Positions 9,241 to 19,200 of a DNA stretch of 44,405 nucleotides are shown here, in pieces. Each line of letters starts with the position of its first letter. Position 1 is the stretch's first letter. The position numbers and the translations under genes are program-made. The notes beneath the pieces are model-generated. The model was given only the letters and a program-made list of their open reading frames with translations, searched no databases and was not told the DNA's origin. Origin of the DNA: Firmicutes bacterium UBA1702 (GTDB lineage Bacteria; Bacillota; Clostridia; Peptostreptococcales; Anaerovoracaceae); the NCBI GenBank assembly GCA_002320005.1, contig DCJK01000037.1, positions 1-44,405 on the forward strand, read 5' to 3'.

Positions 9241-10854
9241 TTATCTGTTTTTCATACTCTCTATGACTGCTTCTGCCGCCTTGATTCCATCAACGGCAGC
9301 AGAAGTTATTCCTCCTGCGTAACCTGCTCCCTCACCGCATGGATACAGCCCCCTTATAGAGAGGCTTTGGCCATCTCTGCCTCTCAATATTCTGACAGGC
9401 GAAGAACTCCTGGTTTCCACCGCATATACTTTTGCATCTTCGCAGTCAAAGCCCTTCAGCTTTTCGCCCAGGTGAGGCATTGCCTCGCGCAAGGCTGCCA
9501 CAGCAAACTCCGGCAGGCAGCCTTCCACCTGGGGCGCCCTTCCGTCTCTCAGGTCGCCCCAGGTGGCCTCAGGCGCCGCGTAGCGGGCGCCTGAGGCGCG
9601 GAAGGCCTGTCTTTCGTACCGACGCTGAAATTCCACGCCGGCCAGGACATCCTCGCTTCCGAAATCCTCCGTCCGTACATCACATAGCAGCGCGCTGTTG
9701 GCAATACCGCTGCTCCGATCATGATAACTCATTCCGTTTACGGCAACTCCGCCATCCTCCGAAGAAGCCAGTATAACATGGCCACCCGGGCACATACAGA
9801 AGGTGTATACTCCTCTGCCGGCGGTAAGATTATCCTCTCTGCAGCGATAACTCAACTTGTATTCTGCCGGCGGCAGACCAAGTTCTTTTGCCGGCTTCCC
9901 GTACTGAGAAATATCTATCATCTCCTGTGGATGCTCTATGCGTATACCTATGGAAAAAGGCTTCTGCTCCATTGCTGCACCTTTTTCCTTAAGCATGGCA
10001 AATGTATCCCTGGCACTGTGCCCTATAGCGAGAATGGCATCTCTGCAATTCAGAACCTCTTTCCTGACTTTTCCCTCTTCTGTTCTGACTGAAAGTTCCA
10101 GCGCCTTTATGAGACCTTCCTCCACCACAATGTTATCCACTCGTGTGTCAAAGCGCACACAGCCTCCCAGAGACAAAATCTCTTCTCTTATATTAGAAAC
10201 TACCGTTTTAAGAATATCAGTCCCTACATGAGGTTTCTGCCTGTAAAGAATTTCCTCAGGTGCCCCGAATCTGACCATCTCTTCCAGAACTTTTCCGATA
10301 CGTATATCTTTTATTCCGGTGGTCAGCTTGCCGTCGGAAAAAGCACCTGCACCCCCTTCTCCGAATTGAACATTTGATTCACTGTCCAAAGGTCCTCCGG
10401 CCCAGAGTTTTTCCACATCGGCTGTTCTGCGCTCCACGTCTTTGCCTCTTTCCAGCACCAGGGGCTTAAGGCCTGCCTGTGCCAGAACAAGTGCTGCAAA
10501 TATGCCCGCAGGCCCGAAACCTATCACCACAGGGTGCTGCTCTTCCCCCGTAAGTCTTTCCGGGTGCCTGACTTCCGGTATTTCATATCGTTCCGTCTTC
10601 ACCGCCTGTGCACCTGCTTTTTCCATTTTGCGCAGGTCTGCCCGGCATATGACCGGAGAACCGTTTATTTCCGGTACAAAATCAATGGAATATATGAACC
10701 GTATGTCAGATTTATCTCTGGCATCAAGAGACTCTCTGACTATCTTCCATTCTTTTATTGTCAGTCCCTTTATTGATATCTTCCTGCATATTTTCCGGGG
10801 AATACTTTCTTTTGACTCCCCTAGGGAAAGTTTTATCTGATGAATTCTATACAC
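9241..10854 (-). CDS. NAD(P)/FAD-dependent oxidoreductase, COG2509-like
   Basis: A 537-residue flavoprotein of the widespread 'uncharacterized FAD-dependent dehydrogenase' type. An N-terminal domain of about 100 residues precedes the dinucleotide-binding motif GFGPAGIFAALVLAQAG with the acidic end of the second strand in VLERG. It continues with GEGGAGAFSDGKL and ends with the FAD-contact segment YPCGEGAGYAGGITSAAVDG. The substrate is unknown. It starts with GTG, with GAAAGGG upstream, 4 bp after the HD-domain gene, as the last gene of a four-gene operon. The second flavoprotein of the operon belongs to a different family. Confidence 0.88.
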   Translation of the reverse strand: MYRIHQIKLSLGESKESIPRKICRKISIKGLTIKEWKIVRESLDARDKSDIRFIYSIDFVPEINGSPVICRADLRKMEKAGAQAVKTERYEIPEVRHPERLTGEEQHPVVIGFGPAGIFAALVLAQAGLKPLVLERGKDVERRTADVEKLWAGGPLDSESNVQFGEGGAGAFSDGKLTTGIKDIRIGKVLEEMVRFGAPEEILYRQKPHVGTDILKTVVSNIREEILSLGGCVRFDTRVDNIVVEEGLIKALELSVRTEEGKVRKEVLNCRDAILAIGHSARDTFAMLKEKGAAMEQKPFSIGIRIEHPQEMIDISQYGKPAKELGLPPAEYKLSYRCREDNLTAGRGVYTFCMCPGGHVILASSEDGGVAVNGMSYHDRSSGIANSALLCDVRTEDFGSEDVLAGVEFQRRYERQAFRASGARYAAPEATWGDLRDGRAPQVEGCLPEFAVAALREAMPHLGEKLKGFDCEDAKVYAVETRSSSPVRILRGRDGQSLSIRGLYPCGEGAGYAGGITSAAVDGIKAAEAVIESMKNR

Positions 10855-10858
10855 TGTT

Positions 10859-11341
10859 TTACCCTTTCGCAGTCATACGCCTTTCCTTCCATCGGTGATA
10901 ACGCTGCTCCTTTTCAGGTCTGTCGAAAGGATATCCGAAACGGAAACAGTCAATAACATCAGCATCCTTGACAATTTCTTCCAGAATTGTTCCGCATTCC
11001 GTTTTGCTACTGTGTTTTCTTACAGCAGCAGCTATGATTTCAATTTCTTCTTCGTCAAAGAGACCTGTAGCCTTCAAAAAGGCTTTAGCAGGTTCATACC
11101 CTGCCTCTGCATGCCCTGCCTGGCGACCGGTCACAACACGTCCTATGTCATGTACTGCTGCTGCACATGCTGCAATCTCAGGATCTTCTCCCAGCTCTTC
11201 TGCCATACGCCAGGCTTCCGACGCTGATGAAGCCATGTGTATTCTCTCCCATGCCAGGCTCTCATCTCTTTGACCTTCAAGCGGATCCTGCCGTTCTATG
11301 AATTCGTTATATCTCGTTTCAAGTTCAAGTAATCTGTTCAT
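10859..11341 (-). CDS. HD-domain protein (putative phosphohydrolase)
   Basis: A 160-residue cytoplasmic protein. The HD signature is visible as AAVHDIGRV with further His and Asp residues in HAEAGYEPA, VRKHS and VKDADVIDCF, a pattern typical of metal-dependent HD hydrolases. I placed the start at the ATG at 11341 (MNRLLELETRYNEF), not at the longer open frame from 11401. That ATG overlaps the stop of the upstream flavoprotein gene (ATGA) and has GGGAGAG upstream, and the extra 20 residues look like out-of-frame reading of the upstream gene. The substrate is not inferable. Confidence 0.82.
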   Translation of the reverse strand: MNRLLELETRYNEFIERQDPLEGQRDESLAWERIHMASSASEAWRMAEELGEDPEIAACAAAVHDIGRVVTGRQAGHAEAGYEPAKAFLKATGLFDEEEIEIIAAAVRKHSSKTECGTILEEIVKDADVIDCFRFGYPFDRPEKEQRYHRWKERRMTAKG

Positions 11342-12585
11342 TCTGTTATCTCTCCCGGGCATTGAGCCATGGCGCGGCCGGCTCTTATTCCTCCCAGCCA
11401 TGCATTATTCAGGTTGTATCCTCCGCATGGCCCGTCATAATCGGTAACTTCTCCTGCAAAGTACAATCCGCTTATCACTCTGGATTCCATTGTCTTCATG
11501 TCGATTTCTTCCAGAAGGACTCCGCCTTTTGTCACCTGCGCTTCTTTCCATCCTTTTCTGCCTGCCGGTGTAAATTCTAGGCACCGGAGTCCGTTGGCGA
11601 TTTCTATAATATCTTTCATACCCAGCCGGCTTGCCGGCTTGCCGCCATCCATGGACAGCCTTTTCAATATATAGTCTGCTGCCGGCTTTTTTACAATAGT
11701 CTCAGTGAGTTCAGACACGCTGACATCCATTGATGCTTTTTCCCTGAGAAAAGCTATAAGACCGGCAGCGGTAAAATCAGGTACCGTGTTTATCATTATT
11801 CTGCATTCCGGTTTTTCCTGCCTCTCATCGTTATCTTTTTCTTCTCTGCCGTCTGCCGTTCTTCTTACCGGCAGGAAGGCCGACATATTCATTATGCATA
11901 TTCCCGAAAGGCAGTCCTCTCTAAACTGAACCTCTCCTCTTTCCCGGAAAATGATATCACCTTTCTGCATAAGAGACACTTCTGCCTTCATACGCAGCCC
12001 TTTGAGCCCTTCCAGAGATTCTTCAGTTTCTACGGCGGTGAGTGAAGGCACCAGAGGTGCCACATTGTGACCTAACCGTCGCGCCAGCCTGTATCCGTCA
12101 CCTGTTGAGCCATATACGGCATAGGACTTTCCGCCTGTGGCAATCAGGAGTTTTTCCGCCCGGAAAATTTCTTCTTTCCCCTTTTTCGAGTGTACAAAAA
12201 TGCGGAAGCCTCCCTGAGGATCCGCTTCCGCATTGCATACTTCTGAATCAGTCATTATCACTGCGCCCAGTTTCTCTGCTCTTTTGCACAGAACTGCTGC
12301 CACAGACTTTGCTTCTTCTGAGTAGGGATAAATCCGTCCTGCTTCGTCGGCTCTGACTGCTATACCTGCCTCTTTAAAAAAATCCAGCACTTCGTCCCTG
12401 CAAGAGCACTGTAAGTTAGATAAGTTTCCTCGTCCGTTTCCCGAAGCTGCCAGCTTTTTAGCCGGCTGACTCATCTTTTCCAGAACAAGGACTTTAAGAT
12501 CTTTTCTCAGGCTCATGGCAGTTACAGCCGCTGCAAGACCTGCCGGTCCTGCGCCCGCGATGGCAATATCAAACCTGTTTTCCAT
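11338..12585 (-). CDS. BaiN/HI0933-family flavoprotein
   Basis: About 415 residues. It has the FAD-binding motif AGAGPAGLAAAVTAMSL, then the family's LAASGNGRGNLSN, LLIATGGKSYAVYGSTGDGY and the C-terminal LYFAGEVTDYDGPCGGYN. The family includes BaiN, implicated in bile-acid dehydroxylation, but most members have unknown substrates, so no reaction is assigned. Two ATGs lie two codons apart; the second (12585) is better spaced from AGGA than the first (12591). It follows the DUF308 gene after 9-15 bp and overlaps the HD gene by 4 bp. Confidence 0.9.
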   Translation of the reverse strand: MENRFDIAIAGAGPAGLAAAVTAMSLRKDLKVLVLEKMSQPAKKLAASGNGRGNLSNLQCSCRDEVLDFFKEAGIAVRADEAGRIYPYSEEAKSVAAVLCKRAEKLGAVIMTDSEVCNAEADPQGGFRIFVHSKKGKEEIFRAEKLLIATGGKSYAVYGSTGDGYRLARRLGHNVAPLVPSLTAVETEESLEGLKGLRMKAEVSLMQKGDIIFRERGEVQFREDCLSGICIMNMSAFLPVRRTADGREEKDNDERQEKPECRIMINTVPDFTAAGLIAFLREKASMDVSVSELTETIVKKPAADYILKRLSMDGGKPASRLGMKDIIEIANGLRCLEFTPAGRKGWKEAQVTKGGVLLEEIDMKTMESRVISGLYFAGEVTDYDGPCGGYNLNNAWLGGIRAGRAMAQCPGEITE

Positions 12586-12600
12586 ACTCATATTTCCTGT

Positions 12601-13329
12601 TTAATTATTATTTTCTTCGGTTTCATTAGTTTCCTCGCTTGGCTTAGGTGCCAGTGCGGCATCAAGTTCTTCTTCCGGAGTCTCCTCAATTGCTTTAACG
12701 TTGGCTTTGGCCTCTTTTGCCCCTTTGATAGCTTCCTTTGCAGCCTGATGAGCCTTTTCTGCCTCTTCAACTGCATGTGCAAGCATTTCTTCTTTTGTCA
12801 TTATGAATTGAGACTTAACTACGAGGATTGTGCTTCCTACCATCAGTATATTGAGTCCCTGTACAAGAACGCATATGCCCACAAGAACGCCTACCGACAG
12901 CACGAAAAGATCGTTATTAAAGTACATATACAGTCCGACAATCATATTTATCAGACCTATGATCAGATGACCGTAAAAGTAGCTGTCCTTTGATTCCATC
13001 TTCTCCCATGCTCTTACCAGATTTCTGATGCCTGCAATGGCCGCCCACAGTCCCAGTACCAGAGGGACAGTCGTATCCGCCGCCAGCTTGTTGAATATAA
13101 TCAGAAATCCCAGCAGAAAAGTGGTCATTCCGTCAATGAGCACCCACTTCTTATCTTCTTCATCGCCTCTGTAGCTCTTATATGAAAGGCATTCACAGAT
13201 TCCGGCTGCCATAAACAATATTCCCAGTACAAATGCCACAGACAGGAATGTAACTCCGCCTCCGGCAGCTATCATAAAAATTCCCGCGCCTATAAAAAGC
13301 ACGCCCATAATCATATTTAAAGTTCTCAC
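12601..13329 (-). CDS. DUF308 (HdeD-like) membrane protein
   Basis: A 242-residue protein with six predicted transmembrane helices in pairs (for example MIMGVLFIGAGIFMIAAGG and LIIGLINMIVGLYMYF), the internal-repeat pattern of DUF308/HdeD proteins. These are linked to acid stress in enterobacteria but are undefined in Firmicutes. The last 60 residues form a cytoplasmic, Ala/Glu/Lys-rich helical tail (EEAEKAHQAAKEAIKGAKEA) ending in an acidic TEENNN. It starts with GTG 7 nt after AGGAGG. First gene of the operon, directly behind the promoter at 13354-13383. Confidence 0.85.
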   Translation of the reverse strand: MRTLNMIMGVLFIGAGIFMIAAGGGVTFLSVAFVLGILFMAAGICECLSYKSYRGDEEDKKWVLIDGMTTFLLGFLIIFNKLAADTTVPLVLGLWAAIAGIRNLVRAWEKMESKDSYFYGHLIIGLINMIVGLYMYFNNDLFVLSVGVLVGICVLVQGLNILMVGSTILVVKSQFIMTKEEMLAHAVEEAEKAHQAAKEAIKGAKEAKANVKAIEETPEEELDAALAPKPSEETNETEENNN

Positions 13330-13353
13330 GATTTTTCCTCCTGAATCTTAATT

Positions 13354-13383
13354 ATTATACCTTGTAAACGCCTTTTAAGTCAA
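13354..13383 (-). promoter_or_regulatory. sigma-A promoter of the DUF308-flavoprotein operon
   Basis: On the minus strand TTGACT (13383-13378), an 18-bp spacer and TATAAT (13359-13354), about 25 bp upstream of the GTG start. It is back-to-back with the dinB promoter. Confidence 0.8.
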
Positions 13384-13424
13384 GAAAAGGGAAGTTTCTT
13401 TCACAAAAAATACATATAACAGCT

Positions 13425-13453
13425 TTCATGGTCATTTATTTTCGTGTTATACT
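13425..13453 (+). promoter_or_regulatory. probable dinB promoter
   Basis: TATACT (13448-13453) with a 17-bp spacer to a weak -35 (TTCATG, 13425-13430). I saw no convincing LexA (GAAC-N4-GTTC) box over it, so SOS control is not evident from the sequence. Confidence 0.5.
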
Positions 13454-13484
13454 GATTTCACGGGACAGAAAGGTCGAAAACAAT

Positions 13485-14741
13485 ATGAATTCATATAAAA
13501 AAGACAGAGTCATACTTCATTGTGATATGAACGGATTTTTTGCATCGGTTGAACTGCTTGATCATCCTGAACTGCGTGACAAACCTATGGCTGTAAGCGG
13601 GGACCCTGACAGCCGCCACGGAATCATCCTTGCAAAAAATCAGATTGCCAAAAATTACGGCGTGACAACGGCAGAAACCATATGGAAAGCAAAGCAGAAA
13701 TGCCCTGACCTCGTGCTTGTTCGCCCTCATATGGACAAGTACAAGTTTTACTGCAGCAAAATAAACAAAATTTATCAGCGTTTCACTGACATGGTTGAAC
13801 CCTTCAGCATTGATGAGTCATGGCTGGATGTCACCGCAAGCCGCAGTCTTTTCGGTTCAGGCCGTGAAATCGCTGACACTATTCGTAACACCGTCCGTAA
13901 AGAGCTGGGCATGACCCTTTCTGCAGGTGTCTCTTTCAACAAGGTTCTGGCAAAAATGGGCAGCGAATACAAGAAGCCTGATGCTACCACAGTCATATCC
14001 AGGGAAAATTTCAGAGAGCTCCTCTGGCCTCTGCCTGCAGGAGAACTCTTTGGCGTAGGACATGCCACATCAGATAAACTTCGCTCTCTGGGGATTTTAA
14101 CCATTGGAGACATAGCTTCCGCTGACAGAAAATATCTTTTGAATATTTTCGGAAAGCAAGGCGGTATAATGTGGGAGTATGCCAACGGCATAGATGATTC
14201 CCCGGTTTCCCTGTATTCTGACAGGGAACCTGTAAAATCCGTGGGAAACGGCGTTACATTCCGTCGCGATCTGGTTACCGGCAGCGACATTGCCACCGCT
14301 GTGAAAGCTCTTTCGGACACGGTTGCCGGACGGCTGAGAAAATACGGCTATAAAGCCCGCGGTGTGAAAGTAGATATTAAAGACACATATTTTAAAGTTA
14401 TATCCAGGCAAAAACAGCTGGATAATCCCAGCTGGCTTTCAGAGGAGCTGGCTGAGGCCTCTATGGAAATAATAAATGCTTCATGGCAAAAAGGAGCACC
14501 TATAAGGATGCTCACAATTACCGGTATTAATCTGACCGATGAGACAGATCAGGAACAGCTGAGTTTTTTCGGTAATGATCTTAAACACAGAGAGCAAACC
14601 GAAAAAGCAGAAATGACCATGGACCTCATCCGCAAAAAATACGGAACCGCCTCCATAGGCTTTGCTTCTGTAATAAACAATGACCTGGGAATTACCATAA
14701 AAGGAGACGGTGATGGTCCTTCCGGACGCAGGGATGACTGA
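13485..14741 (+). CDS. dinB: DNA polymerase IV (Y-family)
   Basis: Error-prone translesion polymerase. It is 418 residues from the ATG at 13485 (MNSYKKDRVILHCDMNGFF). The in-frame ATG at 13428 lies upstream of the promoter -10 and would add 19 unrelated residues. Catalytic acidic residues are in HCDMNGFFASVE (Asp14) and FSIDESWLD (near residue 108). The helix-hairpin-helix thumb follows (GVGHATSDKLRSLGILTIGD), and the C-terminal little-finger domain is complete. The C-terminal tail lacks an obvious QLxLF clamp motif; QEQLSFFG near residue 363 is the best candidate for beta-clamp binding. Confidence 0.93.
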   Translation: MNSYKKDRVILHCDMNGFFASVELLDHPELRDKPMAVSGDPDSRHGIILAKNQIAKNYGVTTAETIWKAKQKCPDLVLVRPHMDKYKFYCSKINKIYQRFTDMVEPFSIDESWLDVTASRSLFGSGREIADTIRNTVRKELGMTLSAGVSFNKVLAKMGSEYKKPDATTVISRENFRELLWPLPAGELFGVGHATSDKLRSLGILTIGDIASADRKYLLNIFGKQGGIMWEYANGIDDSPVSLYSDREPVKSVGNGVTFRRDLVTGSDIATAVKALSDTVAGRLRKYGYKARGVKVDIKDTYFKVISRQKQLDNPSWLSEELAEASMEIINASWQKGAPIRMLTITGINLTDETDQEQLSFFGNDLKHREQTEKAEMTMDLIRKKYGTASIGFASVINNDLGITIKGDGDGPSGRRDD

Positions 14742-14764
14742 TTCAACTCTCACGGCAGTGCTTA

Positions 14765-15292
14765 TTACCTGAACTCAGCCACTATAGGTTCGATGTATTT
14801 CCTGTCAGTCAGGTCTATTCCTTCAGTAACGCCCTCCAGGAGTCTTCTGTCATCTTCAGTAACCTCCTCGGGCTTTTTCTTTTCAAGCATATTTATCATC
14901 ATTTTCATAATAGCCGCGTCGATTCCTTTTACCGATGAAGGATCATAACTTCCCGGACAATAATAGCATGTCAGCTTGTTGAGACCTTTCTTGTTAAAGT
15001 TTATCTCTCTCAGCTGCATTCTGGTATCCTGATGCATCACGTTCAGTCCTACGACAAAGATTACAATCTTCTTTCCTTCAAGGTGCCTGATATTCTTCTT
15101 TATAAGGTCAAACCCCATAATGCCGCCGGCATGAACACAGCCGCCGAAAATTATATTGTCATAAAGCGAAAAATTTTTTCTCTGGAAATCTTTTTCGCTT
15201 ACCACAGGACAATCCAGCTCTTCGCCTATCCAGCGCGCGTACTTTTCAGTTGAACCATGTTTGCTTTTGTATACTACAATTGTTTTATCCAT
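14765..15292 (-). CDS. flavodoxin-domain protein (HemG-like)
   Basis: A 175-residue flavodoxin-fold protein. The N-terminal VVYKSKHGSTEKYARWIGEEL is the FMN-phosphate loop, and NIIFGGCVHAGGIMG is the second flavin loop. It resembles the flavodoxin-domain proteins of clostridia related to HemG protoporphyrinogen oxidase, but the HemG activity is not established by this. GGGGAG stands just before the ATG, 9 bp after the pfkA stop, so it is probably co-transcribed with dnaE and pfkA. Confidence 0.85.
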   Translation of the reverse strand: MDKTIVVYKSKHGSTEKYARWIGEELDCPVVSEKDFQRKNFSLYDNIIFGGCVHAGGIMGFDLIKKNIRHLEGKKIVIFVVGLNVMHQDTRMQLREINFNKKGLNKLTCYYCPGSYDPSSVKGIDAAIMKMMINMLEKKKPEEVTEDDRRLLEGVTEGIDLTDRKYIEPIVAEFR

Positions 15293-15301
15293 AATGCTCC
15301 C

Positions 15302-16264
15302 CTATTTGCTTAATGTATCTATTAGTTTGTATAGCTCTTCGCTGAATCTTCCGGGCATTTCCAGCGCCTCTGTCAGGTCATATGCCACTATCTGGCCGTC
15401 TGCCGTTCCAATTGCCTTGCTTTCAGATCCCTCCGCCAGCAATTCAACAGCCTTGGCACCACATAATGTTGCCAGCATCCTGTCATTGAGAGTAGGGCTT
15501 CCGCCTCTCTGCAGATAAGAAAGTACAACCAGTTTCGTTTCCTTCCCTGTACGTTCCTCAATAACCTTGATAAGTTCAGTACCCGACGTAGGAGTTCCTT
15601 CTGCCTTGATTATTATGCTGTGAAGTTTTCCCCTGTTACTTCCTTCTATTATCTTGCGGCATACCGCATTTATATCCTCTTTTTTTTCAGGCAGAAGCAC
15701 GCATTCCGCACCTCCTGCAACAGCAGAATAAAGAGCTATATCTCCGCACCTTCTTCCCATCACTTCTATGACGGTGGTTCTGTCATGGGCAGATGAAGTA
15801 TCTCTTATTTTGCTTATGGCATCCAGCACAGTACTTACGGCCGTGTCAAAGCCTATAGTGTAGTCGGTGTAACTGAGATCATTATCTATGGTTCCGGGAA
15901 GACCCATAACAGTTATGCCCCGGTGTGAAAGTTCAAGTCCCCCGTGAAGAGAGCCGTCGCCTCCTATCACCACCAGACCTTCGATGCCGAAAGTATCCAG
16001 AATCTCAGCTGCTTTGTCTATCCATTTGTCTTCTCTGAATCTCTCACTTCTGGCAGTTTTAAGTATTGTTCCTCCTCTGTGAAGTATATCTCCTACAGAG
16101 CTTCTGTCCATGGGGCGTATTTCGCCGTCAAGGAGTCCCTCATATCCTCTTTCGATTCCCCATACTTCCATACCTCTGTCTATTCCGCACCTTACAACAG
16201 CTCTTATGGCCGCATTCATTCCCGGCGAATCTCCGCCGCTTGTCAATACTCCGATTCTTTTCAT
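15302..16264 (-). CDS. pfkA: ATP-dependent 6-phosphofructokinase
   Basis: Commits fructose 6-phosphate to glycolysis. At 320 residues it is the standard bacterial length. The ATP site is seen in GVLTSGGDSPGMNAA and GGDGSLHGG (Gly and Ser, as in ATP-dependent enzymes, not the Asp of PPi types). The catalytic motif is PGTIDNDLSYTDYTIGFDTA. EVMGRRCGDIA and YLQRGGSPTLNDR form the substrate and effector sites. Good GGGGAG site. It follows dnaE by 13 bp, an order common in Firmicutes. Confidence 0.97.
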   Translation of the reverse strand: MKRIGVLTSGGDSPGMNAAIRAVVRCGIDRGMEVWGIERGYEGLLDGEIRPMDRSSVGDILHRGGTILKTARSERFREDKWIDKAAEILDTFGIEGLVVIGGDGSLHGGLELSHRGITVMGLPGTIDNDLSYTDYTIGFDTAVSTVLDAISKIRDTSSAHDRTTVIEVMGRRCGDIALYSAVAGGAECVLLPEKKEDINAVCRKIIEGSNRGKLHSIIIKAEGTPTSGTELIKVIEERTGKETKLVVLSYLQRGGSPTLNDRMLATLCGAKAVELLAEGSESKAIGTADGQIVAYDLTEALEMPGRFSEELYKLIDTLSK

Positions 16265-16277
16265 TTTTACTCCCCTT

Positions 16278-19200
16278 TTAGTTCATCTTTACATTTTCAG
16301 GTCCCAGAAGGGCCCCAAGCTGGTTTTCCAAAGCCTTTGAAGGCTCTGCCCAGAGGCTATCGTCTGTACGAAGAATTTTTCCTTCCGGTAAGTAAATCAG
16401 CACCTGTGCTGTTCCTTTGTGGCGCTGCAGTGTGAATTTTATCTGTTCAAGTGCTATATTTTCTTCTTCACCGCCGGGTATTCTTACTTTAATCATTCCG
16501 CAAGGCTCCCGGTCACCTGCCGATTCCGCCTTTTCAGGGGAAGTTTCTTCATCTATAAGCACTATTTTGTCTGCCAGCAGCTTAGGAGCTTCATCTTCTT
16601 TAAAGTTGACGGTTCCCGTAACCGCAATAACACCGTCTCCCTTAAGACAGTCTGCACATTTTTCATATACGTTAGGGAAAACCACAACTTCACATACGCC
16701 GTAAAGATCTTCCAGCACCAGAAATGCCATCATCTTGCTGCTTTTGGTTATCAGCGTGCGTTTTCCCGTAACCATGCCTGTCATTACAGCCTTCATGCCG
16801 TCTCTTACCCTGCTCTGTTGTCCTGCTTCAGCTTCCTCTCCGGCATGATTGAGTTCTTCCGTGGTAAGAGTTGCGACTTTTTTCATTTTTTCGGCATAGT
16901 TTTTTAGAGGATGATCGGTGATATAAACTCCCAGCATTTCCTTCTCCATTGCAAGAGAAACCTCCTTGGAAAAAGGAGCGACATCAGGAAGTCTGAAAGT
17001 TTGTCCTACAGGTTCAAAGTCTTCTCCACCTATGTCAAAAAGTGACATTTGTCCCTGGAGATTTTTTTTGCTTCTGTTCTGAGCCGATTCAACCAGCCCT
17101 TCATATACACTCATCATTGCAGCTTTATTGTGGCTGAGACAGTCACAGGCACCTGCTTTAATAAGGCTTTCGATGGCCTTCTTGTTAATTCTGCCTATAT
17201 CTATACGGTTGATAAAATCAAAAATGTTTTCTGCAGGACCCTTACCATCACGTGCTTCTATTATAGCATCTATGGCATTTTCGCCCACATTTTTGATTCC
17301 CATCAGGCCGAAGCGGATTTTCCCATCTTCAACGCTGAACTTCTTACCGCTCTTGTTGACGCAAGGGGGCATAACCTCTATTCCCATTTCTCCGCAGTTT
17401 CTTATATATTTGGATATCTGCTTCGCATCTCCCATTACGCTGGTCATCAGTGCAGCCATAAACTCAACAGGATAATGAAGCTTTAGGTAGCCGGTTTCGT
17501 AGGCAACTACCGCATAGGCTGCAGCATGACTCTTGTTGAAAGCATACTGGGCAAAGCTTACCATATCATTAAAGATTTCCTCTGCCGCCTCTTTAGGAAT
17601 CCCGCGTCTTACACATCCCTCTATTTCGACATTGCCATCCTTATCTGTTTTGCCGTTGATGAAATATTCTTTCTCCTCCAGCATTACAGCCATCTTCTTT
17701 TTGGACATGGCACGACGCACCAGATCTGATCGTCCGTAGCTGTATCCTCCCAGGTCGCGTACTATCTGCATTACCTGTTCCTGATATACAAGACAGCCGT
17801 AAGTTACATCCAGTATAGGTGCCAGCGCCGGATGGACATACCTGATGCCTTTAGGATTCTTTTTATTTTCGATGTACTTCGGAATGGAGTCCATAGGTCC
17901 CGGTCTGTAAAGAGATATTCCTGCCACAATATCCTCAAAGCAACCGGGCCTCAGGTTTTTCATAAACTGTGTCATTCCCTGGCTTTCAAGCTGAAAAACT
18001 CCCTGAGTGTTGCCCTGCGATATCATCTCGTACACGCCGGCATCGTCGTAGCCCATCTTTGAAAAGTCTATGGTGACTCCGTAGTTTTTCTCTATCAGCT
18101 CCAGTGCATCCCTTATCACGGTAAGATTTCTGAGCCCCAGAAAATCCATTTTCAAAAGTCCCAGCTCCTCGATGGTGGTCATGGTAAACTGAGTTGCCGG
18201 TCCCTTATCCGACAGGTACAGAGGCACATATTCATCTATGGGTTTTTTGGAAATTACAACCCCGGCAGCATGGGTAGACGCATGACGGGGCATGCCTTCA
18301 AGAGCTCTGGCCATATCCAGCACCTGGTGAGCCTTCTGATTCTCTTCATACATTTTCTTCAGCTCAGGATTGGTTTTCAGAGCCTTGTCTATGGTCATGT
18401 TAAGTTCAAGAGGTATTGCCTTGGCAATAACATCTGTGTCCGCATAGCTTACATCCAGTGCGCGCCCTACATCCCTGACGGCCTGCCTGGCCTTCATTGT
18501 ACCGAAGGTTATTATCTGGCATACCTTATCTTCGCCATATTTCCGTGTGACATAATCTATGACTTCCTGTCTTCTTTCATAGCAGAAGTCAATATCGATA
18601 TCCGGCATGCTTACTCTCTCCGGATTAAGAAACCTCTCAAATATAAGATTATATTTAATAGGATCAATGTCTGTTATATGCAGGCAATATGCCACAAGAG
18701 AGCCTGCTGCAGAGCCTCTTCCCGGACCTACCATTATTCCCTGCTGGCGGGCATAATTTATAAAGTCCCATACGATAAGAAAATACTCCACATACCCCAT
18801 GGACTCTATGGTTCCCAGTTCATACTCCAGCCTTTCTCTGAGACCGGTATCAGGATTGCTGCCATATCTCTCTTCAAGACCTTTATTGCATAGTTCCCTG
18901 AGATAATCTCTGTTGATTTTTCCGTCGGGAGCCGTAAATTCCGGAAGATGATACTGTCCGAACTCAAATTCCACGTTGCAGGCATCTGCAATCACCTGGG
19001 TGTTATCCACAGCTTCCGGTACGGAAGCAAATATTCTGCGCATTTCATCTTCACTTTTCAGATAAAATTCGTCATTGGGAAATCGCATGCGGTTCTCATC
19101 GTTGATGCTGGTTGCCGTCTGAATGGCCAGAAGAACATCATGAGTCTCCGCATCTTCCTTGCGCACATAGTGAACATCGTTGGTCGCTGCCAGCGGCACA